A stretch of 10,380 nucleotides of DNA from the NCBI GenBank assembly GCA_023402355.1, contig JAEXCG010000213.1:1-10380 (forward strand), in the 5' to 3' direction. The DNA is from Bacillota bacterium (GTDB lineage: Bacteria > Bacillota > Clostridia > Christensenellales > Aristaeellaceae). The position numbers were made by a program, and so were the translations under genes. This document shows positions 1 through 6,568 of the stretch, one piece after another. Numbering within the stretch: position 1 is the stretch's first letter; each line of letters opens with the position of its first letter. The notes beneath the pieces are model-generated. The model saw only the letters and a program-made list of their open reading frames with translations, was not told where the DNA came from and made no database searches.

Positions 1-503
1 ACGTGTACGCCGCCTATGTCGATCGGCACGCGCCAGGCCGTCACGCGTCCGCGCGGCGCCTGATCCTGCGCGTACCGCCCGCGGCTGAAGCACGGGAAGT
101 TTAGCTCCAAAATGCCGCGCGTATCCCTGTGCGGGCCGTTCATCACCGTTCCGACCGCACCGCACGCCTGCATCCGCGTGCACATCAATTCGCCCACCAC
201 CGCGTAGTCCGGCGAGGAGCCCGAGCAGATATACACCTCGTTCTTTTGCAGCCCGTCCAGCGCGTCGAGCATATAGCCAAACGTCGGCTCGCCGGGGACG
301 GGTTCGCCGAGCTGGGGCAGGTCCTCCTCCAGCACCGTCATCGCCCGCCCGCAGACGACCATGTCCTCGCGAATCGGCTGAATCTCCATCGGGAGAAACT
401 GGTGGTACCGGCCCATCTGGTCCAGAATATCGCCGATGACGGCGGAGTACAGATCCCGCCGCATGACGGCAAACAGTTCATCATCATTCTTCCACGTCAA
501 CAT
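1..503 (-). CDS. RraA-family protein (HMG/CHA aldolase-like), 3' end beyond window
   Basis: This is the first 167 codons of an RraA-like protein (dimethylmenaquinone methyltransferase-like fold, the family of 4-hydroxy-4-methyl-2-oxoglutarate aldolases); the C-terminus lies beyond base 1. The ATG at 503 has AGGAG six bases upstream and overlaps the end of the dehydratase gene by 20 bases, which suggests coupled translation. Family signs are the N-terminal SAVIGDILDQMG segment (residues 20-31), GELMCTRMQACGAVGTV (104-120), the metal and substrate motif NGPHRD (122-127), and FPCFSRG plus RGRVTAWRVPIDIGGV near the edge. The motif usually reads DGxxRD, so Asn122 replaces the usual Asp; R126 and D127 are kept. 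Characterised relatives cleave 2-oxo-4-hydroxy acids to pyruvate or decarboxylate oxaloacetate with a divalent metal, while others bind RNase E. The catabolic setting favours an enzyme. The exact substrate is unknown. Confidence 0.88.
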   Translation of the reverse strand, partial: MLTWKNDDELFAVMRRDLYSAVIGDILDQMGRYHQFLPMEIQPIREDMVVCGRAMTVLEEDLPQLGEPVPGEPTFGYMLDALDGLQKNEVYICSGSSPDYAVVGELMCTRMQACGAVGTVMNGPHRDTRGILELNFPCFSRGRYAQDQAPRGRVTAWRVPIDIGGVH

Positions 504-2169
504 CGTTCGCTCCTACTACGGCGCCTTCCGCCGCCGATTTACTGATGGCCTGATAGACCTTGAGATACCCGTCCGGGATGTCCTTGCGCGGCCTCGTCCA
601 GCGAGCTTTTCGCGCTTGCAGGGCCTCTTGCGGCACGCGCAGTTCAATGCGCCTGTTCGGAATGTCGATTTCGATCTCGTCCCCGTCCTCGACCAGCGCC
701 AGCGCGCCGCCCTCGTAGGCCTCGGGCGAGATGTGCCCGACGAACAGGCCGCGGTTGCTCCCCGAGAAGCGCCCGTCCGTGATCAGCGCACAGCTCGAGG
801 ACAGATTCATCCCCTCCAGCGCCTTCATCGGCCTGTACATCTCCGGCATGCCCGGCCCCCCCTTGGGGCCCTCGTAGCGCAGGACGATGCATGTGCCGGG
901 CTCGACCTTTCCATCCCAGATGGCCTGGACCGCCTCCTGTTCGTCCTGGAAAATCTGCGCTCTTCCGCAAAAGCGCATCAGGTCCGCGGGGACAGCCGCG
1001 GGCTTGACGACAGCGCCGAGGGGCGACAGGTTGCCCGTCAGCACCGCGACGCCGCCCGTTTCAGAAAAGGGCTCACGTGCGGTTCGGATGACCTCGCGCA
1101 TGTCCGACACCCGGACCGATTGAAGGTTTTCCGCCAGCGTCCTGCCCGTGCAGGTGATGCAGTCCAGATGCAGGTGCTCCTTCAGCTCGGCGAGCACCGC
1201 CGGGACGCCGCCGGCGTGGTAAAAGTCGACCATGTCGTAGGGCGAGGCCGGATACACCGAGGCGACCTGCGGAACCTTCCGGCTCATCTCGTCAAAGCGC
1301 GAAAGCGGCAGATCGCCCAGCCCCGCCTCCCTGTGGATGGCCTGCAGGTGCATAATCGCGTTCGTCGAGCCGCCCGTACCCATGATGAGCGCAATGGCGT
1401 TCTCCACGCTTTCCCGCGTGATGATCTTGCGCGCGTGGATGCCCTTTCGGACCAGCTCCATCACCGCGCGGCCCGTCTCGTAGCCCGCCTGCATCCGCCG
1501 GGCGTCGACCGCCGGGATGGCGGCGCAGCCGGGCAGGGACATGCCCAGGGCCTCCGCGACCATGCCCATCGTGTTGGCCGTGCCGAGCATGGCGCAGGAA
1601 CCGACGCAGGGTTCCGCGAGGTTCTCGATGCGGCGGAACTCCTCCGCGTCGATTTCACCGCGCTGTTTCCACCCGATCGACTCCGTGACGATGTTGCCGT
1701 CGTAGTCCCTGCCCCGATAACGCGCGGGATACATGGGCCCGCCGTTTAAGAAGATCGCGGGGATGTCGAGCCGCGCCGCAGCCATCAGCATGCCGGGCAC
1801 GATCTTGTCGCAGGAGCCCAGCAGCACCATGCCGTCGAAGCGGTGCGCGCGCACCATGCACTCCACGGAGGCGGTGATCACGTCCCGTGAGGGCAGGATA
1901 TAGCGCATGCCCACGTGCCCCTCGGCGATGCCGTCGCACGGCGCGATGGTCGAGAACGTCATGGCCGTACCCCCGGCCGCTTCGATGCCGCGCGTCACCT
2001 GATCGGCGAGCTGGTTGAGGTTGGCGTGCCCCGGCGTCGCGTTGGTATAGGAGTTCACCACCGCGATCAGCGGACGGCTGAGCGCCTCGTCGGTAAAGCC
2101 CATGGACTTGTAAAGCGCGCGCTTGAGCGCGCCCTCGTCCCCGCGCAGCAGTTCATTATAATTCTCCAA
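484..2169 (-). CDS. IlvD/Edd-family dehydratase (dihydroxy-acid or sugar-acid dehydratase)
   Basis: A 561-residue iron-sulfur dehydratase, full length for the family. The start chosen is TTG at 2169: AAAGGAGG sits seven bases upstream, and the protein then begins (M)ENYNELLRG as homologues do. The open frame extends further upstream inside tctA, but without a better start. Visible motifs are NSYTNATPGH (39-48), PCDGIAEGH (77-85), GSCDKIVPGMLMAAARL (118-134, with cluster Cys120 and the lysine that is carbamylated in relatives), CVGSC (188-192), GGSTNAIMHL, CITCTG and TDGRFSG (464-470, catalytic Ser469). TPGH instead of TPCN groups it with E. coli-type [4Fe-4S] enzymes, by memory of the alignment. 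IlvD makes 2-oxo acids in Val/Ile synthesis, but no ilvB, ilvC or leu gene is nearby. The transporter and RraA neighbours suggest dehydration of an imported hydroxy acid in the cytoplasm, so I withhold the ilvD symbol. Confidence 0.93.
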   Translation of the reverse strand: MENYNELLRGDEGALKRALYKSMGFTDEALSRPLIAVVNSYTNATPGHANLNQLADQVTRGIEAAGGTAMTFSTIAPCDGIAEGHVGMRYILPSRDVITASVECMVRAHRFDGMVLLGSCDKIVPGMLMAAARLDIPAIFLNGGPMYPARYRGRDYDGNIVTESIGWKQRGEIDAEEFRRIENLAEPCVGSCAMLGTANTMGMVAEALGMSLPGCAAIPAVDARRMQAGYETGRAVMELVRKGIHARKIITRESVENAIALIMGTGGSTNAIMHLQAIHREAGLGDLPLSRFDEMSRKVPQVASVYPASPYDMVDFYHAGGVPAVLAELKEHLHLDCITCTGRTLAENLQSVRVSDMREVIRTAREPFSETGGVAVLTGNLSPLGAVVKPAAVPADLMRFCGRAQIFQDEQEAVQAIWDGKVEPGTCIVLRYEGPKGGPGMPEMYRPMKALEGMNLSSSCALITDGRFSGSNRGLFVGHISPEAYEGGALALVEDGDEIEIDIPNRRIELRVPQEALQARKARWTRPRKDIPDGYLKVYQAISKSAAEGAVVGANDVDVEE

Positions 2170-2201
2170 GCAATAGCCTCCTTTAAGCAGCCGCGCCCCG
2201 C

Positions 2202-3716
2202 TCACGCACCTGCCGTCTTGTCCATTTCCGCCTTTGCCGCCGCCTCGCGCTTCATCAGGCGCGGCGCGATCGCCAGGGAGAGGACGGACAGGCAGATCAG
2301 GATGATCGAGGGCAGATTGCTGACCAGCGGAAGCAGCGCGCCCCTGCTGAGCATCAGCGCCCGCCGCAGGTTTTCCTCCGCCAGCGGGCCCAGGATAAAG
2401 CCCAGTATAATCGGCGTGATGGGGAATTTGAGCTTGTTCATGACGATGCCGACGATGCCGAACGCCAGCACGACCCATGCGTCGAAGACGCGATTGTTGA
2501 TGGCGATCGCGCCCACGAGCGAGAGCACCATGATGATGGGCAGCAGGATGTGCTTAGGCACCGCGAGCAGGCGCACGAAGATCTTGATGCCGAAGTATTG
2601 CAGCGTCACGCAAAGCAGGTTCGCCAGCAAAAGCGCCACGAAGATGCCGTAGATGAAGTCCGCGTTCTTGGTCATGACCAGCGGGCCGGGCTGCAGGCCG
2701 TGCACCATCATCGCGCCCAGCATGACCGCGGTGAACGTGTCGCCCGGAATGCCCAGCGCGAACAGCGGGATCATCGCGCCGCCGACACAGGCGTTATTCG
2801 CGGTTTCAGACGCGACGAGGCCGCCGATGTAGCCGGTGCCGTACTTTTCCGGGTGCTTGGAGGTCGACTTGGAAATGGAGTAGGCGACCAGGTTCGCCGT
2901 CATGCCGCCGATACCGGGCAGGATGCCGATGAACGCGCCGACCGCGCCGGAGAGAAACATGTTGCCCGTCTGACTCTTGAACTCCGCGCCGGAAAAGCCA
3001 AAGCCCTTGATCTTGTAGTTCGCCACGGGCTTGACCTTCCTGTCAAACGCCTTGGACGCGTTGATCAGCTCGCCCACCGCGTAGATGCCGATCAGCGCGG
3101 GGATCAGGTCGATGCCCGCATCCAGCGCGTGGATGCCCATCGTCATGCGGGTGGAGCCGTCCACCGAGCTTGCACCGATGAACGAGCATAGCAGGCCCAG
3201 GCAGGCGACCGCAAGGCCCTTCCACAGGTTCTGGCTGGAGAGGGAAACTACCATCGTAAGCGCGAAGATCGCCATCCAGAAGTAGTCCGCCTTGCCGAAG
3301 TTAATCGCGATGTTGGCCACCGGGCCGGACAGGAAGAACAGCGCGGCAAAGCCGATCAGCGAGCCCAGGAAGGAATAGAAGATGCCCACGCCGAGCGCTT
3401 TGCCGGCCTCGCCCCTGCGGGCCATCGGCGCGCCGTCGAACTGGGTCGCGACGTTCGAGGCCGCGCCGGGGATGTTGAGCAGGATTGCGGAGATCAGCCC
3501 GCCGGAGCAGGAGCCGATATAGATGCCCATGATGAGGGCGAACGCCGCCATGCGCGGCAGCTTGTACGTCAGGGGAAGGACCAGAACGAGCGCCGTGTTT
3601 CCGTTCAGGCCGGGAACACAGCCGAACATGACCCCCAGGAAGACGCCGAAGGCCGTCATGCCGACGCAGAGCACGTTGGCCATCTGGGCGAATCCCTGTG
3701 CAAAGAGCTGTAACAT
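2202..3716 (-). CDS. tctA: TTT transporter large membrane subunit, TctA family
   Basis: A 504-residue, highly hydrophobic protein of the usual TctA length, the large membrane subunit that carries the substrate across the membrane in the tripartite tricarboxylate transporter. The family signature is clear: FGCVPGLNGNTALVLVLPLTY (about 31-51), GIYIGSCSGGLISAILLNIPGAASNVATQFDG (about 64-95), PMARRGEAGKAL, then a second PGIGG (about residue 269) and ALGIPGDTFTAVMLGAMM. About ten or more membrane segments are evident. The ATG at 3716 has AGGAGG seven bases upstream. The gene follows tctB by 60 bases and precedes the dehydratase by 32. The C-terminus (KREAAAKAEMDKTAGA) is a short charged tail. The substrate cannot be read from the sequence; characterised family members move citrate, tartrate or other di- and tricarboxylates. 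Confidence 0.95.
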   Translation of the reverse strand: MLQLFAQGFAQMANVLCVGMTAFGVFLGVMFGCVPGLNGNTALVLVLPLTYKLPRMAAFALIMGIYIGSCSGGLISAILLNIPGAASNVATQFDGAPMARRGEAGKALGVGIFYSFLGSLIGFAALFFLSGPVANIAINFGKADYFWMAIFALTMVVSLSSQNLWKGLAVACLGLLCSFIGASSVDGSTRMTMGIHALDAGIDLIPALIGIYAVGELINASKAFDRKVKPVANYKIKGFGFSGAEFKSQTGNMFLSGAVGAFIGILPGIGGMTANLVAYSISKSTSKHPEKYGTGYIGGLVASETANNACVGGAMIPLFALGIPGDTFTAVMLGAMMVHGLQPGPLVMTKNADFIYGIFVALLLANLLCVTLQYFGIKIFVRLLAVPKHILLPIIMVLSLVGAIAINNRVFDAWVVLAFGIVGIVMNKLKFPITPIILGFILGPLAEENLRRALMLSRGALLPLVSNLPSIILICLSVLSLAIAPRLMKREAAAKAEMDKTAGA

Positions 3717-3756
3717 CAGTATGCCTCCTACATTCGATCTCTCATTTTGAAGTTTC

Positions 3757-3775
3757 CCGCATCCGGAGGATGCGG
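3757..3775 (-). other. Intercistronic hairpin between tctB and tctA
   Basis: A perfect 8-bp inverted repeat, CCGCATCC / GGATGCGG, encloses a three-base loop. It starts one base after the tctB stop codon on the transcribed (minus) strand. There is no U-tract behind it (GAAACTTC follows), so it is not a standard terminator. It may stabilise the upstream mRNA or mark a processing site. Confidence 0.6.
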
Positions 3776-3776
3776 C

Positions 3777-4364
3777 TCAGCCAAAGATCGCCCGATACAG
3801 ACTGCTCAGGCCCAGGTCGACGAACGAGACCTTGGGTACGGCGAGGCCGAACGCACATCCAAAGATGAGATAGATCCCGACGGAAGCGATCAGCGCGATC
3901 ACGATGCTCTTGACCCAGCTCTTCCAGGAAAAGTCGATGGACAGCAGCGTGATCTGCAGCGTCAGGAAGAAGAACGTCGAAATGGTGAAGCCGATGCGGG
4001 GCATCGCGAGGATGTAGCAAAAGACGAGAACGAGCGTGACGGGCATCGTGATCTTCTGGAAGAGATGCCGGGTGGCGATTTCCTTGCCGTCCATGCCTTC
4101 GCAGTCTTCGGCGTCATCCTCCACCTCAAGCTTCGGCAGCGAGCCCTTCTTCATCGCGATAAACCACTTCATGGTGATGACCGCGCCAATGACGAACATC
4201 GCTGCGGCCACGATCTTGGGAATCGTGTCCGGCGCGGTCCGTCCGCGGCCGGTGCCCAGAAAGGACTTGGTGCCGAACGTCGTCCAGAAGAAGAACACGG
4301 CCAGGGCCATGATGATGATGCCGGAGATCAGATCCTGATAATTCTTTTTCTTGTTTTCCTGCAT
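3777..4364 (-). CDS. tctB: TTT transporter small membrane subunit, TctB family (DUF1468)
   Basis: A 195-residue small membrane subunit of the tripartite tricarboxylate transporter, partner of TctA. The start is ATG 4364 (MQENKKKN), which has GGAGG eight bases upstream. An earlier in-frame ATG at 4421 lies within the preceding hairpin and is unlikely. Predicted membrane segments lie at about residues 12-29, 50-68, 104-121, 124-143 and 155-180. An unusually long, acidic hydrophilic loop (about 69-103, containing EVEDDAEDCEGMDGKE) separates the second and third. TctB is poorly conserved in sequence, so the call rests on topology, size and position between tctC and tctA. It may be expressed below tctC because of the terminator-like hairpin upstream. 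Confidence 0.88.
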   Translation of the reverse strand: MQENKKKNYQDLISGIIIMALAVFFFWTTFGTKSFLGTGRGRTAPDTIPKIVAAAMFVIGAVITMKWFIAMKKGSLPKLEVEDDAEDCEGMDGKEIATRHLFQKITMPVTLVLVFCYILAMPRIGFTISTFFFLTLQITLLSIDFSWKSWVKSIVIALIASVGIYLIFGCAFGLAVPKVSFVDLGLSSLYRAIFG

Positions 4365-4380
4365 ACGCCAAACCTCCGAT

Positions 4381-4421
4381 AGAAAAAGTGCGGCAGACAC
4401 CGCAATGGATACCTGCCGCAC
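4381..4421 (-). terminator. Terminator or attenuator between tctC and tctB
   Basis: On the minus strand the 9-bp repeat GTGCGGCAG (4421-4413) pairs perfectly with CTGCCGCAC (4396-4388) across a 16-base loop, and TTTTT (4387-4383) follows at once. The stem begins 12 bases after the tctC stop and ends just before the tctB ribosome site (about 4377-4373). This is the layout of a leaky intrinsic terminator that would let the periplasmic-type binding protein be made in excess of the membrane subunits. Confidence 0.75.
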
Positions 4422-4432
4422 GCTTCCGTAAA

Positions 4433-5395
4433 TCAGTTGCCCATGAGCGCCTCAGCCATCGGACGGTAGACCTCCTGAACGCCCTTCATGAAGGCCACGC
4501 CGTCCTCGCCCGGCTGGAAGTTCGCGCGGAAGTCATACAGCGAAAGCGCGTTGCTGTACGGCTCCATCTCGATGGCCTGACCGACCGCCTCGGTGAACTT
4601 GGCGACGATTTCCGGATCGGTGCCCTTCTTGAAGCCGAAGTAGTAGAACCACTCCGCACCGAAGGGGAAGCCCAGCTCGTCGGAGCACGGAATGTCCGCA
4701 AAGTTCGCATTGCGCTCGTTGCCGAAGACGAACAGCGGGATGAAGTCGCCGCTCTCGATGTACTCCTCGCCCTGGCTGTAAAGCGCTTCGAGGATGTCCA
4801 CCTGGCCGCCCAGGAACGCGACATTGCGGTCGGAAGCGGAGCCGAGGTCCACGCAATCGACCTCGATGTCCAGCGCTTCCATCATCGCCAGCGCGTGCAT
4901 GTGCAGCGTGCCGCCGATCTCGACCGCGTAGGTCAAGTCGTAGGGATTGGCCTTCGCGTAGGCGACCAGATCCTCAAACGTCTCGATGCCCTTGGCGTTG
5001 TCCTTGCGCACGAACAGGCAGTAGGTGTTGCCGCCGCCGGTGACCGCGGCGACGTCGATCGCGTCCTCCCACTTCCAGCCCTCGTCCATGCGGCCGAGCA
5101 GCTCGAGCAGCAGCGTGTCGACGTGATGGTAGAAAACGGTGTAGCCGTCCGCATCGCGGTTTGTCAGCTCGTTCATGGCGACCGAGCCGGCGCCGCCGGC
5201 CATGTTCGTGACGACCACGGGCTGCCCAAGGATCTCGGTGAGGGACTGAGAGATGGCACGCACCGTCGTGTCGGTATCTCCGCCGGGATTCGCCGGGATG
5301 ATGACCTCGATGGCCTTCTCCGGATAGTCCGCCAGCGCAAAGGTGCAGGCGAAGACCATCAGCGCGGCGACGAGCAGGGCAACAAATTTTTTCAT
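4433..5395 (-). CDS. tctC: TTT transporter solute-binding protein, TctC (Bug) family
   Basis: A 320-residue secreted binding protein, of usual TctC length. The ATG at 5395 has AAAGGAGG seven bases upstream; the longer frame starting upstream is not used. Residues 1-22 form a signal peptide (MKKF, hydrophobic core, then ALA before DYPEKAI). Cys17 lies inside it (VFAC) but makes a poor lipobox, so how the protein stays at the cell surface is open. Family signs are YPEKAIEVIIPANPGGDTD (about 24-42), where the backbone and Asp of PGGxxD hold the carboxylate in known TctC structures, LGQPVVVTNMAGGAGSVA, and QVDILEAL late in the chain. It would deliver a carboxylate to TctA/TctB. The substrate is unknown. 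A motif shared with the regulator's promoter lies about 80 bases upstream. Confidence 0.95.
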   Translation of the reverse strand: MKKFVALLVAALMVFACTFALADYPEKAIEVIIPANPGGDTDTTVRAISQSLTEILGQPVVVTNMAGGAGSVAMNELTNRDADGYTVFYHHVDTLLLELLGRMDEGWKWEDAIDVAAVTGGGNTYCLFVRKDNAKGIETFEDLVAYAKANPYDLTYAVEIGGTLHMHALAMMEALDIEVDCVDLGSASDRNVAFLGGQVDILEALYSQGEEYIESGDFIPLFVFGNERNANFADIPCSDELGFPFGAEWFYYFGFKKGTDPEIVAKFTEAVGQAIEMEPYSNALSLYDFRANFQPGEDGVAFMKGVQEVYRPMAEALMGN

Positions 5396-5416
5396 AGGGG
5401 TTCCTCCTTTTATTTT

Positions 5417-5437
5417 CAACGCCCTTCCCGGGCGTTG
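5417..5437 (-). other. Hairpin in the tctC leader
   Basis: CAACGCCC and GGGCGTTG form a perfect 8-bp stem with a five-base loop, ending about nine bases before the AAAGGAGG of tctC on the transcribed strand. It is followed by AAAATA rather than U residues, so it is not a terminator. It may protect the 5' end of the mRNA or affect translation. Confidence 0.55.
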
Positions 5438-5476
5438 CATATGCCTTAGCAGCGCACGAAGCATGATGTGTGTTGA

Positions 5477-5493
5477 TCACATGTCATACAAGT
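5477..5493 (-). promoter_or_regulatory. Probable GntR-family operator upstream of tctC
   Basis: On the minus strand this reads ACTTGTATGACATGTGA. It matches the element at 6235-6251 at 14 of 17 positions (ACTTGT-N3-ACAT-N-TGA), and its core TTGT-N3-ACA resembles the FadR-subfamily pattern TNGTNNNACNA. It lies in the 115-base gap between the regulator and tctC. No convincing tctC promoter was found: TTTACA at 5502-5497 is a fair -35, but only poor -10 candidates follow (TGATCA at 17 bases), so tctC may also be read through from the regulator gene. Confidence 0.6.
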
Positions 5494-5510
5494 TTATGTA
5501 AAACAGAGAT

Positions 5511-6206
5511 TCAATCCCTGTTCTTGAAAAACTCCGCGAGGCGGGCGATGTTGTACCGCCCCATCTCGTCATAGCTCCGAATGACCCCTTTCACATCGCG
5601 CTTACGCAGAAGCGTCGCGAGCTCTTCGTGCGAGGCGATGCCGAACGTATCTGCGCTGGGCAGCTCGTTCATCGCCGCGAAGACGAACACGAGCAGCTGG
5701 CGGTTGGCCTTCACCGCGTTTTCGAGGAAGACGTTGTGCGCGCAGCGGACGACGGCAAGATGAAAGTTAAAGTCCGTGTCGCTGAAGACCTGGCTGTCGT
5801 CCCGCGTGCTCTTCATCGCGCTAACGCACCTGTCCAGCTCGTCAAAATCGCTTTCCGTCGCGGCGGTTTTGGCGAGCGATACGGCGCTGTACTCGACGCT
5901 TTCGCGGAAGTGGAGGAAGTCGCGGTACATCTCCTCCGTTAGGTCGATCGACTGCGTGTTGATCGTGAAGTTGGTCGGGTTGGCCACGTAGGTGCCGACC
6001 CCCTGGCGCGTGACGATCAGCTTTTCACTTCTGAGCTGCTGAAGCGCCTCACGAATTACGACGCGGCTTACGCTGAAGGATTCAGCGAGCTTGTTTTCGC
6101 TCTCAAGCTTTGTGCCCTCCGGAAATTTGCCCGAGACGATCATGTCCCGAAGCTGCTGGCAGACGGCGTCTACAAGGTTCACCTTTTCAATCTTTACAAA
6201 ATCCAT
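5511..6206 (-). CDS. GntR-family transcriptional regulator, FadR subfamily (FCD domain)
   Basis: A 231-residue regulator. Residues about 11-75 are a GntR winged helix-turn-helix (VCQQLRDMIVSGKFPEGTKL; SVSRVVIREALQQLRSEKLI; RQGVGTYV). Residues about 92-225 are an all-helical FCD ligand domain. In FCD proteins a metal site is built from Asp/Glu and three His; here D145 and H149 (DFNFH) and H193 (SHEE) are present, but no histidine follows H193, where the third normally lies about 22 residues on. The start at ATG 6206 has GAGGA about nine bases upstream. It is encoded first in the cluster, on the same strand as the transporter and enzyme genes, and so is probably their local, ligand-responsive repressor as well as its own. 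The ligand is likely the imported acid or an intermediate, which is inference from context. Confidence 0.93.
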   Translation of the reverse strand: MDFVKIEKVNLVDAVCQQLRDMIVSGKFPEGTKLESENKLAESFSVSRVVIREALQQLRSEKLIVTRQGVGTYVANPTNFTINTQSIDLTEEMYRDFLHFRESVEYSAVSLAKTAATESDFDELDRCVSAMKSTRDDSQVFSDTDFNFHLAVVRCAHNVFLENAVKANRQLLVFVFAAMNELPSADTFGIASHEELATLLRKRDVKGVIRSYDEMGRYNIARLAEFFKNRD

Positions 6207-6234
6207 CCAAAGCGTCCTCGTCTGTCATGTTGTT

Positions 6235-6251
6235 ACTTGTTATACATCTGA
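6235..6251 (+). promoter_or_regulatory. Probable GntR-family operator at the regulator's own promoter
   Basis: The + strand reads ACTTGTTATACATCTGA, the partner of the site at 5477-5493 in the opposite orientation. It begins a few bases downstream of the -10 element (6261-6256) and covers the expected transcription start (about 6249), a position that suits autorepression. Confidence 0.62.
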
Positions 6252-6255
6252 CTGG

Positions 6256-6285
6256 AGTATAACCTTGTCCGTCCCTTCTTGTCAA
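6256..6285 (-). promoter_or_regulatory. Promoter of the GntR regulator gene
   Basis: On the minus strand a perfect -35 TTGACA (6285-6280) and -10 TATACT (6261-6256; five of six bases) are separated by 18 bases. The start of transcription should fall near 6249, leaving a leader of about 43 bases. The -35 lies inside the near-palindrome TTGTACTTGACAA (6291-6279), which could be a further regulator contact. Confidence 0.75.
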
Positions 6286-6500
6286 GTACAAACGCGAAAT
6301 TTGTCGTCCAAATTTTAAGCAGTTGCGTACATGCTGTAAAAACAAGGACGCAGAATATTGAGCAAAGCAAGAAATTTTCCTGTCTATGGGGAAACATTCT
6401 GTTTTTCTTCCGCCCTACCTCCCGACGCCCGAAGCGAGAACATCGGCGTTTGGGTAGCCACGCTCATATCAGGGATAGACGCGTATCCTTCCTTGTGGTA
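6286..6500. other. Intergenic stretch without a recognised gene
   Basis: This is the centre of the 362-base gap between the divergent regulator and membrane-protein genes. It is A/T-richer than its surroundings (runs such as AAATTTT and GTTTTTC). Short open frames cross it on both strands but lack ribosome sites and family features. The only structure seen is an imperfect inverted repeat around 6421-6454 (ACGCC 6425-6429 / GGCGT 6445-6449, with flanking CCC/GGG), of no clear role. Confidence 0.5.
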
Positions 6501-6509
6501 TGATATAAT
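6501..6509 (+). promoter_or_regulatory. Extended -10 promoter of the membrane-protein gene
   Basis: TGATATAAT is a perfect extended -10 (TGN-TATAAT). No recognisable -35 lies 17 bases upstream (GCGTAT), which extended -10 promoters can tolerate. The start would be near 6516, giving a leader of about 50 bases to the ATG at 6569. Confidence 0.65.
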
Positions 6510-6568
6510 ACAACTATAACATATAGACTCGCCGTTACATCCGCTTTTGTCCGATTGGAGGTTTTCTG

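Noticed and set aside
436..1749. Long + strand open frame of 437 codons opposite the dehydratase gene
   Set aside because: It is a GC-rich shadow: Arg/His/Ala/Val-rich, no family features, no ribosome site, while the minus strand encodes a full IlvD-family protein.
1915..3191. Further long + strand frames opposite ilvD-like and tctA
   Set aside because: They overlap the clearly identified minus-strand genes and have no recognisable domain or start signal.
4388..5449. Long + strand open frame of 353 codons opposite tctC
   Set aside because: It mirrors the tctC reading frame and spans the hairpins at both ends; its composition is that of an antisense shadow.
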